Positions 1 to 8,279 of a stretch of 38,499 nt of DNA are shown here, piece by piece; the first letter of the stretch is position 1; the number at the start of each line of letters is the position of its first letter. The notes below the pieces were generated by a model. That model saw only the letters and a program-made list of their open reading frames with translations. It ran no database searches and had not been told where the DNA came from. A program made the position numbers and the translations under genes. Source of the stretch: Corynebacterium sp. ACRPO. GTDB lineage: Bacteria > Actinomycetota > Actinomycetes > Mycobacteriales > Mycobacteriaceae. The stretch lies in NCBI RefSeq assembly GCF_022347205.1, contig NZ_JAKRNE010000019.1, positions 1-38,499 on the forward strand, read 5' to 3'.

Positions 1-321
1 GTTTCCAGTACCAGCATTCGTCCTGGCGCAACCTGATTCATGATAACGGTGGTGTTCAGTCAATGTCGCGTAAAGCCAACTGTTACGACAACGCGGTCAT
101 GGAGAATTTCTTCGGGCACTTGAAAACCGAGATGTACCACGGAGAAGTCTTCGACACCGTCGCAGAGTTCAACCAGGCCATCGACGAGTACATCCAGTGG
201 TACAACACCGAACGCATCCAACAACGACTCAAGGGTCTGACCCCGATGCAATATCGAAATCAGACCCTTGAAGCCCTAACCGCCTAGAATTAAACCAGTC
301 CAACTTTCGGGGGCCAGTTCA
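1..321 (+). mobile_element. IS3-family insertion sequence, right end (left part outside the window)
   Basis: The window opens inside an IS3-family element. The 3' part of its transposase gene ends at 287 and is followed by a terminal repeat at about 297-321. Read on the other strand, that repeat begins TGAACTGGCCCCCGAAAGTT, which is the usual look of an IS3-family end (TG...CA termini). The element stops 28 bases before the tRNA-Val gene, so it lies directly beyond the tRNA's 3' end. The left end and any target duplication are outside the window. Confidence 0.8.
3..287 (+). CDS. IS3-family transposase OrfB, C-terminal part (5' end outside window)
   Basis: The reading frame is already open at the window edge. 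It encodes the end of the DDE integrase core: the HDNGGVQS stretch stands where the second catalytic Asp lies (usually HSDRGxQY), and YDNAVMENFFGHLKTE carries the catalytic Glu. YNTERIQQRLKGLTPMQYR is the usual C-terminal signature. This identifies an IS3-family (IS150-like) transposase, which cuts and joins the element's ends. The visible part has no stop or frameshift, so the copy could be active, but most of the gene cannot be seen. Confidence 0.85.
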   Translation, partial: FQYQHSSWRNLIHDNGGVQSMSRKANCYDNAVMENFFGHLKTEMYHGEVFDTVAEFNQAIDEYIQWYNTERIQQRLKGLTPMQYRNQTLEALTA

Positions 322-348
322 ATTTCTCGAAAAGGGGCTCTGACCTTG

Positions 349-421
349 TGCGGCCTGAGGGGATCGAACCCCCGACCTATTGGGTGTAAACCAATTGCTC
401 TTCCAGCTGAGCTAAAGCCGC
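349..421 (-). tRNA. tRNA-Val (anticodon UAC)
   Basis: The reverse strand folds into a complete 73-nt cloverleaf. The acceptor GCGGCTT pairs with AGGCCGC (one G-T pair), the anticodon loop TTTACAC gives anticodon TAC, and the T-loop is TTCGATC. The discriminator is A and CCA is not encoded. It reads GUA valine codons. An IS3-family end lies 27 bases beyond its 3' end. Confidence 0.92.
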
Positions 422-489
422 ATGCGCTCTTGCGCTGTTAGAAACAGTAGCGCAGGTTGCTAAAGCAACACAAATCGGCAGGTAAAGCC

Positions 490-888
490 CTACTTCTTGG
501 TGTAGCCGCGCTGCACCAAGCACGAGCCTTGCCACTCGCCTAGGCGCTCCGCCTTGGTCTGCACCAGACCTGCCAGCTGAGCGGACTCAGAGATGAGCCC
601 AGGCTCTACGGTTCCCGGCTTGCCGGCACCTGGGGTAAGCAGCCAGACTGCACCGTTATCGGCCAGCGGGCGGCTCGCGTCCACCAGTCCATCCACAAGG
701 TCGCCGTCTTCTTCGCGCCACCAAAGAAGGACTACATCGCACAGCTCGTCATTTTCTTCTTCCAAGAAGTCATCGCCGAGCACGGCCTCGATCGATTCAG
801 AGATTGCGGTATCGCAATCCTCGTCCCAACCAAGCTCCAGGGCGATTTGCCCTTCCTTGATTCCGAGCTTGACTGCAGCGTCAGCCAC
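490..888 (-). CDS. DUF3052 family protein
   Basis: A 132-residue acidic protein starting VADAAVKLGIKEGQIA and containing DVVLLWWREEDGDLVDGLVDA and GAVWLLTPGAGKPG. This is the pattern of the actinobacterial DUF3052 family, whose function is unknown. The GTG start at 888 was chosen because AGGAAGG lies 9 bases upstream; a longer in-frame reading to 984 has no such site and no family-like sequence. The gene is divergent from aceE across about 340 bases. A DUF3052 gene beside aceE is, from memory, a common arrangement in mycolic-acid actinobacteria. It ends 68 bases before the tRNA-Val gene. Confidence 0.85.
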   Translation of the reverse strand: MADAAVKLGIKEGQIALELGWDEDCDTAISESIEAVLGDDFLEEENDELCDVVLLWWREEDGDLVDGLVDASRPLADNGAVWLLTPGAGKPGTVEPGLISESAQLAGLVQTKAERLGEWQGSCLVQRGYTKK

Positions 889-1089
889 TATGCATTTCCT
901 TCCTATTTTAGTGAATGTCTGGTCCGCGTATCGCCCGCATCCTGCGGGTAAATCGCGGCTTAATAGAAGCATTTTAACGTCCACCGGCCCCTTTTACCCG
1001 CCTAAGGGCCGCAATTCCCCCATTTTGCAGGCCCTGCCACCAACGCAGCTGGCTCCACAGAGTTAGCAAACTACCCTCTTTTACCCCAA

Positions 1090-1102
1090 CAAACTTTGCA
1101 AA
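1090..1102 (+). promoter_or_regulatory. Probable RamB binding site upstream of aceE
   Basis: CAAACTTTGCAAA matches 12 of 13 positions of the RamB motif reported for Corynebacterium glutamicum (A, A/G, then AACTTTGCAAA). RamB is known to activate aceE in that species. The site lies 124 bases before the aceE start, in a 337-bp intergenic region shared with the divergent DUF3052 gene. A TATCCT at 1181-1186 is a possible -10 for aceE, without a clear -35. The motif match is seen; the role is inferred from the related species. Confidence 0.6.
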
Positions 1103-1225
1103 GATACTGGTTATAGCGATGTAACGTACCGCACGTCCCCTTAAGTCGGACTTCACAACGACTGTGGATCTGTGAGCGCGTATCCTAGTAGGCAAACTGT
1201 GCAGACCCTTAAATAGGAGGTTTAA

Positions 1226-3973
1226 ATGGCCGAGAAGGACGCCCACAAGGGCGACTCCAACTTCCCCCTCATCCGCGACGGCGTTGCATCGTATCTTCAC
1301 GATAATGATCCAGAAGAGACCCGCGAGTGGATGGACTCCCTCGATGGTCTGCTGGACCACTCCGATCCGGAGCGTGCACGCTACTTGATGCTGCGCCTGC
1401 TCGAGCGCGCTACCGCGAAGCGCGTTGAGGTGCCGTCGCTGACGTCTACGGACTTCGTCAACACCATCCCCACCACCATGGAGCCGGAGTTCCCAGGTGA
1501 TGAGGAGCTGGAAAAGCGCTACCGCCGCTGGATCCGCTGGAACGCAGCCATCATGGTGCACCGCGCACAGCGCCCGGGCATTGGCGTGGGCGGCCACATC
1601 TCCACCTACGCAGGCGCTGCTCCGCTGTATGAGGTCGGCCTGAACCACTTCTTCAAGGGCAAGGACGATCCTTCGGGCGGCGACCAAGTCTTCTTCCAAG
1701 GCCACGCTTCCCCAGGCATGTACGCGCGCGCATACATGGAAGGCCGCCTGACCGAAAAGGATCTGGATAGCTTCCGCCAAGAGGTCTCCCGCGGTGAGGG
1801 CGAGGGCCTGCCGTCCTACCCGCACCCGCGCCTGATGCCATGGTTCTGGGAATTCCCCACCGTGTCCATGGGCTTGGGCCCGATTAACGCTATCTACCAG
1901 GCACGCTTCAACAAGTACCTGGAGACCCGCGGCATCAAGGATACCTCCAAGCAGCACGTCTGGGCTTTCTTGGGCGATGGCGAGATGGACGAGCCAGAAT
2001 CCCGCGGTTTGCTGCAGATCGCATCCCTCTACGAGCTGGATAACCTCACCTTCGTGGTCAACTGCAACCTGCAGCGCCTTGACGGCCCGGTTCGCGGTAA
2101 TACCCAGATCATCCAGGAGCTGGAGTCTTTCTTCCGCGGTGCTGGCTGGGAGGTCATCAAGGTTATTTGGGGCCGCGGCTGGGATAAGCTGCTGGAAAAG
2201 GACACCGAGGGTGCCCTCGTCAACGTCATGAACACCACCTCCGACGGTGACTACCAGACCTTTAAGGCGAATGATGGCGCCTATGTGCGTGAGCACTTCT
2301 TCGGCCGCGATGAGCGCACGGCCAAGCTGGTAGAAGACATGTCCGATGATGAGATTTGGGCACTGCGCCGTGGCGGCCACGATTACCGCAAGGTCTACGC
2401 TGCCTACGCTCGCGCGCTGGAGAACAAGGGCACCGGCAAGCCAACCGTCATCCTGGCGCACACCATTAAGGGCTACGGCTTGGGCCACAACTTCGAGGGC
2501 CGCAACGCCACCCACCAGATGAAGAAGCTGACCCTGGATGACCTGAAGCGCTTCCGCGATAAGCAGGAGATTCCGTTCTCCGATGCGGAGCTGGAGAAGG
2601 ATCCGTACCTGCCGCCGTACTACCACCCGGGCAAGGATTCCCCGGAGATCAAGTACATGCTGGAGCGTCGTAAAGAGCTCGGCGGCTTCCTGCCGGAGCG
2701 CCGTGAGGACTTCACCCCGCTTGAGGCACCTGCGCTGGATAAGCTGCGCTCCGTGCGCAAGGGCTCCGGCAAGCAGGAAGTAGCCACCACCATGGCCCTG
2801 GTGCGCACCTTCAAGGAGATCATGCGCAACAAGGAGCTGGGCAAGCGCGTTGTGCCGATCATTCCGGACGAGGCCCGCACCTTTGGTATGGACTCCTGGT
2901 TCCCCACCATGAAGATCTGGAACCCACGCGGCCAGAACTACGTGCCGGTTGACCATGACTTGATGCTGTCCTACCGCGAGGCTACCGACGGCCAGATCAT
3001 GCACGAGGGCATTTCTGAGGCCGGCGCCGCCGCCTCCTTCACCGCGGCAGCTACGTCCTATGCCACCCAGGGCGAGGCCATGATTCCGCTGTACATCTTC
3101 TACTCGATGTTCGGCTTCCAGCGCACCGGCGACGCCTTCTGGGCGGCCGGTGACCAGATGGGCCGCGGCTTCATTATCGGCGCTACCGCCGGCCGCACCA
3201 CCCTGACCGGTGAGGGCCTGCAGCACATGGACGGCCACTCCCCTGTCCTGGCCGCTACCAACCCGGCAGTGGTTTCTTATGACCCGGCCTTCGGCTACGA
3301 GGTGGCGCACCTGGTCACCCGCGGTATTGAGCGCATGTACGGCAAGGACCATGAGGCCATCATGTACTACCTCACCGTCTACAACGAGCCGGTACACCAG
3401 CCGGCCGAGCCGGAGGACTTGGACGTGGAGGGCCTGCACAAGGGCATCTACCACTTCAACACCGCTGAGGGCGGCTCCATTGCTGCCAATATCTTGGCTT
3501 CCGGCGTGGGCGTGCACGAGGCGCTGCGCGCGCAGCAGCTGCTTGCCGACGACTTCGATGTCAAGGCCTCCATCTTCTCCGTCACCTCCTGGAACGAGCT
3601 GGCCCGCGACGGTGCCCGCCGCAACAAGGAGGCCCTGCGCAAGGGTGAGGAGCCGACCGAGGCATTTGCTACCTCCCAGCTCAAGGGCTACGAGGGCCCG
3701 TTCGTTGGCGTCTCTGACTTCACCACCGAGCTGCAGGAGCAGATCCGCCCGTACGTCCCAGGCACCTACATCACCTTGGGCGCGGATGGCTTCGGCTTCT
3801 CTGATACTCGCGAGGGCGCACGCCGCTACTTCAACATCGATGCCGAGTCCATCGTCGTCGCCGTACTCGATGGCCTGGCTCGCGAGGGCAAGATTGAGCG
3901 CTCCGTAGTGGAGAAGGCAGCCAAGGATCTCAAGCTGGATGATCCAACCGCTACCACCCACATCGAGGACTAA
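1226..3973 (+). CDS. aceE: Pyruvate dehydrogenase E1 component (homodimeric type)
   Basis: A 915-residue E1p that decarboxylates pyruvate with thiamine diphosphate and passes the acetyl group to the lipoyl E2, feeding acetyl-CoA to the TCA cycle and fatty-acid synthesis. The ThDP/Mg motif starts at G250-D-G and runs [10 protein letters not shown] to [35 protein letters not shown] and [14 protein letters not shown] are typical of the homodimeric AceE family, and the length is normal. TAGGAGG stands 6 bases before the ATG. No E2 or E3 gene is adjacent, as usual in corynebacteria where aceE stands alone. A strong hairpin pair follows, so it is probably monocistronic. Codon use is strongly biased, as expected for a highly expressed gene. 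Confidence 0.98.
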   Translation: MAEKDAHKGDSNFPLIRDGVASYLHDNDPEETREWMDSLDGLLDHSDPERARYLMLRLLERATAKRVEVPSLTSTDFVNTIPTTMEPEFPGDEELEKRYRRWIRWNAAIMVHRAQRPGIGVGGHISTYAGAAPLYEVGLNHFFKGKDDPSGGDQVFFQGHASPGMYARAYMEGRLTEKDLDSFRQEVSRGEGEGLPSYPHPRLMPWFWEFPTVSMGLGPINAIYQARFNKYLETRGIKDTSKQHVWAFLGDGEMDEPESRGLLQIASLYELDNLTFVVNCNLQRLDGPVRGNTQIIQELESFFRGAGWEVIKVIWGRGWDKLLEKDTEGALVNVMNTTSDGDYQTFKANDGAYVREHFFGRDERTAKLVEDMSDDEIWALRRGGHDYRKVYAAYARALENKGTGKPTVILAHTIKGYGLGHNFEGRNATHQMKKLTLDDLKRFRDKQEIPFSDAELEKDPYLPPYYHPGKDSPEIKYMLERRKELGGFLPERREDFTPLEAPALDKLRSVRKGSGKQEVATTMALVRTFKEIMRNKELGKRVVPIIPDEARTFGMDSWFPTMKIWNPRGQNYVPVDHDLMLSYREATDGQIMHEGISEAGAAASFTAAATSYATQGEAMIPLYIFYSMFGFQRTGDAFWAAGDQMGRGFIIGATAGRTTLTGEGLQHMDGHSPVLAATNPAVVSYDPAFGYEVAHLVTRGIERMYGKDHEAIMYYLTVYNEPVHQPAEPEDLDVEGLHKGIYHFNTAEGGSIAANILASGVGVHEALRAQQLLADDFDVKASIFSVTSWNELARDGARRNKEALRKGEEPTEAFATSQLKGYEGPFVGVSDFTTELQEQIRPYVPGTYITLGADGFGFSDTREGARRYFNIDAESIVVAVLDGLAREGKIERSVVEKAAKDLKLDDPTATTHIED

Positions 3974-3981
3974 TTCCCGCA

Positions 3982-4048
3982 TTGGTGCGGGTTAGCCCCG
4001 CACCAAAACAAGTAAGGCGCCGCCGGCTTCCCGCCGCGGCGCCTTTTT
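3982..4048. terminator. Tandem hairpins ending aceE (probably bidirectional)
   Basis: Two perfect 10-bp hairpins follow the aceE stop. The first pairs TTGGTGCGGG (3982-3991) with CCCGCACCAA (3997-4006). The second pairs AAGGCGCCGC (4014-4023) with GCGGCGCCTT (4036-4045) and runs into TTTTT, a classic intrinsic terminator. It sits between two convergent genes and its left arm begins with AA, so it may also stop the hydrolase transcript weakly. Confidence 0.88.
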
Positions 4049-4083
4049 ACATGCCTCGAGAATGACCCTATCGAGCGGCCTGC

Positions 4084-5082
4084 CTATATCGCGTCGAGGA
4101 CGCCGCCGAGGGCTGCGGAGATGGCCTCAGGGTCTTCGAGGATCACCATGTGCCCGGAGCCTTCCACCGTCTGCAAACTCGCGGCGGGCCAATTCTCACA
4201 GAGCACTTCGGATTGCGAACGCGGGGTGACGATATCGGCGGTGCCCACCACTACTTCACCGTGGAGCTTCGCCAGCCTTTCGGCGGCACCATACTCGGCG
4301 TGATCCAAAAGGTCATCGAAGAAACCGGAGTAGGAGGCCAAGGGGGTATCGAGAAGCATGGCAACGTGGAACTGCAGCTTCTCCATCTGGGGAAAGCCGG
4401 CTAGGGTCACGGCAAAAAGCGGGGCGATAAAGCGGGCAAGTTCAAAGCGGGCGTTATCGACGCGGCCGGGCAGGCGCAGGCACAGGCGGTAGAGCGCGTG
4501 CAGGGACTTGGATTGCAAAATCTGGGCCACGCCCTTGGCTGCAAAGCGGCGCATAGAGGTAGAAATCAGCAACGCGCCCTTGATGCGCTCATACACCTCG
4601 GCCGGAGCACGGCGGATGAGGTTCAAGGCAACCATGCCGCCCAGGGAATGACCCACGATGACCAAGTTGCCGCGGGGAGCGCGTTCGCGGATGACGGCTA
4701 GGACGTCGTCGGCAGCCGCGTCAACGGTGCACTCTTCTGGGGCGACCGTGGAGGACTGCCCATGCCCACGCAGGTCCACTAAGAGTGCGCGGGCATTGCG
4801 GCCGCGCAGGTAATTGGCCTGGTCATAATAGGCTTCTGAGGACAGGCAATAGCCGTGAATGAACACCACCGTCACCGGGGCGTCCTGCTGGCCTACTTCG
4901 TACCAGGCGATGTCTAGGCCATCGTGGTCCACGGTGCCGGACGCGCTGATGTGGGTAAGCCCCGGCTCGGTAGAGGGATCATGCAATCCGCCATAGAGCT
5001 TTTCTAGCTCGGCGCGGTGCGAGGGGCGCAGGCGCTTGAGCCAACTACGCGCCACAACGGAAGAACGTTTTCTCAATGCCAT
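4084..5082 (-). CDS. Alpha/beta hydrolase
   Basis: A 332-residue alpha/beta-hydrolase-fold enzyme. VTVVFIHGYCLSS is the HG oxyanion region, VDLRGHGQS the strand after it, VIVGHSLGGMVAL holds the nucleophile elbow (G-H-S-L-G, Ser nucleophile), and VEGSGHMVILEDPE carries the catalytic His near the C-terminus. ADIVTPRSQSE is the likely acid region. The N-terminal 30 residues are basic. The ATG at 5082 was chosen because the reading frame further upstream is the antisense of the divergent ACP gene. The substrate is not known. Its start is 27 bases from that of the acyl carrier protein gene, so the two share a very short promoter region and could act on acyl chains together; that is inference only. 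Confidence 0.85.
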   Translation of the reverse strand: MALRKRSSVVARSWLKRLRPSHRAELEKLYGGLHDPSTEPGLTHISASGTVDHDGLDIAWYEVGQQDAPVTVVFIHGYCLSSEAYYDQANYLRGRNARALLVDLRGHGQSSTVAPEECTVDAAADDVLAVIRERAPRGNLVIVGHSLGGMVALNLIRRAPAEVYERIKGALLISTSMRRFAAKGVAQILQSKSLHALYRLCLRLPGRVDNARFELARFIAPLFAVTLAGFPQMEKLQFHVAMLLDTPLASYSGFFDDLLDHAEYGAAERLAKLHGEVVVGTADIVTPRSQSEVLCENWPAASLQTVEGSGHMVILEDPEAISAALGGVLDAI

Positions 5083-5109
5083 AACGGGATCAATACTAGA
5101 CTGGTGGGC

Positions 5110-5403
5110 ATGGCAAACGACCTCAGTGCCCAATTGCAGGCAAAGTTCAATGCGAGTGCGCCGGATAAGGAGCCGGAACGAGATACCCTTAGCCAGCTCA
5201 TCGCACTCATCCACAAGGTCACCGGGACCGAGGAAGACTTGGGCCGCGAGACCCGCCTGAAGGATATCGGCGTGGAGTCGCTCGATTTGGTGGAGCTCAC
5301 CGTGCGCGCGGAAGAGGCCTTCCAGGTGCGTTTTTCTGAGGAGACGATGCTCAACAGCGAAACCATCGGCGATATCGCCGAGTATGTGGAGGATCACCAA
5401 TGA
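5110..5403 (+). CDS. Acyl carrier protein
   Basis: A 97-residue acyl carrier protein. The phosphopantetheine attachment motif is GVESLDLVEL with Ser57 (E in place of the more common D before Ser), followed by the acidic helix RAEEAFQVRFSEE and IGDIAEYVE at the C-terminus, typical of type II ACPs. It carries acyl intermediates on a 4'-phosphopantetheine arm. The ATG at 5110 gives the normal family length; GGTGGG just upstream is a weak ribosome site. Its stop overlaps the start of the next gene by four bases, so the two are translationally coupled. No fatty-acid synthase genes are adjacent; as corynebacteria use a type I synthase, this ACP's partner is uncertain. Confidence 0.93.
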   Translation: MANDLSAQLQAKFNASAPDKEPERDTLSQLIALIHKVTGTEEDLGRETRLKDIGVESLDLVELTVRAEEAFQVRFSEETMLNSETIGDIAEYVEDHQ

Positions 5404-6185
5404 TTTCTTATCTATCAGACATGGACGGCGTGCTCATCAAAGAAGGTGAGATGATCCCTGGCGCCGATAAATTTATCCAGGCGCTCAAAGACAATGACAT
5501 CGAGTACATGGTGCTGACCAATAACTCCATGTCTACCCCGCGGGACCTATCTGCACGCCTGCGCAATACTGGACTGGACATTCCCGCTGAGCGCATCTGG
5601 ACCTCCGCTACCGCTACCGCGAACTTTCTTTCCAGCCAGGTAAGCTCCAGCAAGGCCTACGTAGTGGGCGAATCCGGCCTGACCACCGCCATGCATGAGG
5701 CAGGCTGGATCCTCACCAACGATGACCCGGACTTCGTGGTGCTTGGTGAGACCCGCACTTACTCCTTTGAAGCGATTACCACCGCCATTAACCTCATCCG
5801 CGATGGTGCGCGTTTTATTGCCACCAACCCGGATGTCACCGGCCCCGCCCCCACGGGCGTACTTCCAGCTACCGGCGCCGTGGCCGCGCTCATTACCGCC
5901 GCCACCAACCGCGAGCCTTATTATGTAGGCAAGCCCAACCCGGTCATGATGCGCTCGGCGCTCAATCATATTGGTGCTCACTCGGAGCACACGGTCATGA
6001 TTGGTGACCGCATGGATACAGACGTCAAGGCGGGCCTTGAGGCCGGCATGCGCACGGTACTGGTGCGCTCCGGCATTTCCGATGACCACGAGATTTCCCG
6101 CTACCCGTACCGCCCGTCGGCCGTGCTGAAATCCGTGGCGGAGCTGCCAGACAAGATCCTGGATCCCTTCGCCGAAGCGGAATAG
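5400..6185 (+). CDS. HAD-IIA family hydrolase (NagD-like phosphatase)
   Basis: A 261-residue HAD-superfamily class IIA phosphatase. Motif I is SDMDGVL (nucleophile Asp8, acid/base Asp10), motif II is VLTNNSM, and the Mg-binding motif is MIGDRMDTDVKAGLEAGM. The C2-type cap lies between, with a conserved YVGKPNPVMM (motif III Lys). NagD-like enzymes dephosphorylate small sugar phosphates or nucleotides; the substrate here is not known. It starts ATGA over the ACP stop, so the two are co-translated. A hairpin terminator follows. Confidence 0.92.
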   Translation: MISYLSDMDGVLIKEGEMIPGADKFIQALKDNDIEYMVLTNNSMSTPRDLSARLRNTGLDIPAERIWTSATATANFLSSQVSSSKAYVVGESGLTTAMHEAGWILTNDDPDFVVLGETRTYSFEAITTAINLIRDGARFIATNPDVTGPAPTGVLPATGAVAALITAATNREPYYVGKPNPVMMRSALNHIGAHSEHTVMIGDRMDTDVKAGLEAGMRTVLVRSGISDDHEISRYPYRPSAVLKSVAELPDKILDPFAEAE

Positions 6186-6219
6186 TTCTTCCCTAATCGC
6201 ACCATCCGGCGGCAGAAGC

Positions 6220-6256
6220 AAAGGGGTTGGCCAGCAGCAGCTGGTCCAACCCCTTT
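6220..6256. terminator. Hairpin between convergent genes
   Basis: AAAGGGGTTGG (6220-6230) pairs perfectly with CCAACCCCTTT (6246-6256), with CCAG/CTGG extending it inside. It lies between the HAD gene (+) and a hypothetical gene (-). The AAA/TTT flanks allow weak termination in both directions. Confidence 0.75.
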
Positions 6257-6264
6257 CGCGCCTT

Positions 6265-6783
6265 CTAAGGCAGGCGCACGGCAGCAGTAAAGCCGTGGCG
6301 CTGCGCGAGGTAGCGCACGACGCAATCAAGCGCGTCCAGCTCCTCACGGGTGCCGGTAAGCACCTGGTGGCAGCCGATACCGCTGCCTGCGTGGGCGCAG
6401 GCGCTGCCGCCTTGGGCAAGCGCCGCTACGGAAAGCCCATCCCGGAACCAACGAGTGCACCACTGAGCGGTCAGTGGGTCATCGCCCGGAATGATAAATT
6501 CCGACTCGGTACGGATGCACCGATCCATGGCGTGTTCAATCTCCGAGCGCAGCGTGCGCGGCATCCCGGAAATCTTGAGCACACCGGTGACCACGGTGGC
6601 ACCGCCGTTGACGGAGGGCCACGTGGAGGTGGAGGCCGGCTGTTCAACCGGCGCAGGGTTAACGCACGTATTCATAGCCGATTCTCCCTCGACATAGATC
6701 ACCACCGCACGAGGCCTGCCGGCCCGGCGCGATGCAAGACGAGCTTCGTCTTCCCCAACGAACTGTCTGATGCGTCTGCTCAC
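6265..6783 (-). CDS. Hypothetical protein, 172 residues
   Basis: Not recognised. The protein starts MSRRIRQFVGEDEARLASRR from a GTG with AGGAAAAT just upstream. A central part (TVVTGVLKISGMPRTLRSEIEHAMDRCIRTE) looks like a small alpha/beta domain. It has five cysteines and no signal peptide or membrane segment. Two readings are possible: a real cytoplasmic protein specific to corynebacteria, or a reading frame kept open by high GC. The good start site, the position beside a terminator and amphipathic helices favour a real gene. Confidence 0.6.
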   Translation of the reverse strand: MSRRIRQFVGEDEARLASRRAGRPRAVVIYVEGESAMNTCVNPAPVEQPASTSTWPSVNGGATVVTGVLKISGMPRTLRSEIEHAMDRCIRTESEFIIPGDDPLTAQWCTRWFRDGLSVAALAQGGSACAHAGSGIGCHQVLTGTREELDALDCVVRYLAQRHGFTAAVRLP

Positions 6784-7150
6784 AATTTTCCTGCGTCACA
6801 CCCCTCCCTACAACCCTCAACTTTCACTTCAACCCCCATTCGCTAAACCTCAACCCTAGGTACAGACTGGGGCCAAAGGTGCAGGTGAAACCAATGTTAC
6901 AAATGTGAAATTTGGAGTTTGCTGAGAAAATTCTTGCCTTCCTTGACGGCGGGCAACAGAAGCCCTGCTCACGCCCGGGAAAGCACAACTAGGCTCTCAC
7001 GCAACCGCTGCCCGTGCGCTCGCACCGGTTTCCCGCGCAGGATGGTCCCCTTTCGCACGAAATTCCCCGACTTCTCCCCGCCCCGCGGGGGAGCCTTCCA
7101 CCGCACCACTTCCCCCAGTGGAAGGCGCTCGCTCCGCCACAGCGGGAAGA
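6784..7150. other. Intergenic region without a convincing gene
   Basis: No supported gene in 367 bases; the open frames here are mutually overlapping GC-driven frames. A perfect 9-bp inverted repeat GCCTTCCAC (7093-7101) / GTGGAAGGC (7118-7126) lies just beyond the stop of the serine hydrolase and could be its terminator, although it has no T-run. Confidence 0.5.
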
Positions 7151-7945
7151 TTACAAAGAGTTCCAGATGGCGGTATTCGTATCGTGCCAGAGCGGCTTGC
7201 ACCATTCGCCAAAGTCGCGGTTTGTGAGCGCGACCATGGCATAGTCGCCGGCGACCCAAAGGTAGGTGCCGGACATGCCGAAGTGACCGACGGCGTCGGC
7301 AGGCAAGGCGCCCATCCAGTGATCCTTATCGCCACGGATTTCAAAGCCTAGACCCCAGGTGCAGTCTCTGAAGCTGCCGTAGCCCGGAACGATGCCGCGC
7401 AATCCGTCGAAGTGTACGCGGCGCATGTCGGCCACGGTGGAGGGATGCAGGAGTTGTGGGTTCTGAACTTCCGCAGCAAAGGCTGCGAGGTCCTCCACTG
7501 TGGAAACCAAACCGTGCCCGGCCGAGCCTTCCAGCCGGGTGGACTCCATGCCCAGCGGGGCCAAGATGCCTTCGCGCAGGTACTCGGCAAAGTCCATGCC
7601 CGTAGCTTCGGCCACGGTATCCGCGGCCCACTCATAACCGGCCGAGGAATAGATGCGGCGCTCGCCCACCGGCTTCTGCGACTCCCGGGAATCAAAGGAA
7701 ATGCCAGAGGCATGTGCAAGCAGGTGCTCGAGCGTGGAGCCTTCCGGGCCGGCCGGCTGCTCTAGCTCCACGGCTCCTTCTTCCACGGCCAGCATCACGC
7801 CGTAGGCCGCGACCAGCTTGGTTACCGATGCCACCGGAAACTCGCGGGCGGTATCCCCCACCGTTTCTTTCACTTCGCCGCGATGCACTAACGCACCGGC
7901 CACCGTATCCGCGGGCCACTGGCTAATTTGGCTAAATTCACTCAT
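7151..7945 (-). CDS. Serine hydrolase, beta-lactamase / DD-peptidase family
   Basis: A 264-residue serine hydrolase of the class C beta-lactamase/esterase superfamily. The catalytic SxxK is S40-V-T-K43, the YxN-like position is Y99-S-S, and HFGMSGTYLWVAGDY occupies the KTG/HxG strand. LAHASGISFDS and LAPLGMESTRL are typical of the family. It is short and has no signal peptide, so a cytoplasmic esterase- or amidase-like role is more likely than antibiotic hydrolysis. The start is not firm: ATG 7945 gives the best N-terminus, and GTG 7969 is possible. It is divergent from phoD across about 330 bases. Confidence 0.87.
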   Translation of the reverse strand: MSEFSQISQWPADTVAGALVHRGEVKETVGDTAREFPVASVTKLVAAYGVMLAVEEGAVELEQPAGPEGSTLEHLLAHASGISFDSRESQKPVGERRIYSSAGYEWAADTVAEATGMDFAEYLREGILAPLGMESTRLEGSAGHGLVSTVEDLAAFAAEVQNPQLLHPSTVADMRRVHFDGLRGIVPGYGSFRDCTWGLGFEIRGDKDHWMGALPADAVGHFGMSGTYLWVAGDYAMVALTNRDFGEWCKPLWHDTNTAIWNSL

Positions 7946-8042
7946 ACCCTCTAGCCTACTGAGCCGCACTCGGAAGGACTGGACCGCTTTGGGCGCGCCT
8001 TTTCGAGCCGGTCACTCCTTTGGCCCACTGGGTCCCGCACAC

Positions 8043-8135
8043 CTTAGGTCGAAGGTGATCGGGCCGATCTGAGCGAATGGACCCCTCAATTCAGCCCTAA
8101 AGGCCTCAAATCAGCCCGATCAGACTGGACCTAAG
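8043..8135. repeat. Long imperfect inverted repeat upstream of phoD
   Basis: Two 30-base arms, 8043-8072 and 8106-8135, are inverted copies of each other with about 23 of 30 positions matching, including CTTAGGTC and TGATCGGGC exact in both. The 33-base loop contains CCCCTCAATTCAGCCC. It lies in the intergenic region between the divergent serine hydrolase and phoD genes. It is too long for a simple operator and has no T-run, so it could be a structured RNA, a small palindromic repeat unit or an IS scar. Confidence 0.65.
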
Positions 8136-8279
8136 CCACAGAAGACGGCGAAGGCCCCTCGAAACCGCCCAACCGCCAGACGTGTCAGTCCCACAGGAGG
8201 CCACCCAAGTAAACCACCGGTTAAAACAACAAGAACATTTTATGGAATCGGGCAAGAAACGGTTGCACACCCATTAGAC

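Noticed and set aside
974..3982. A 1002-residue open frame antisense to aceE
   Set aside because: It is the mirror of a highly biased, GC-rich gene. The product is Leu/Val/Gly/Ala-rich without motifs, and aceE itself is certain.
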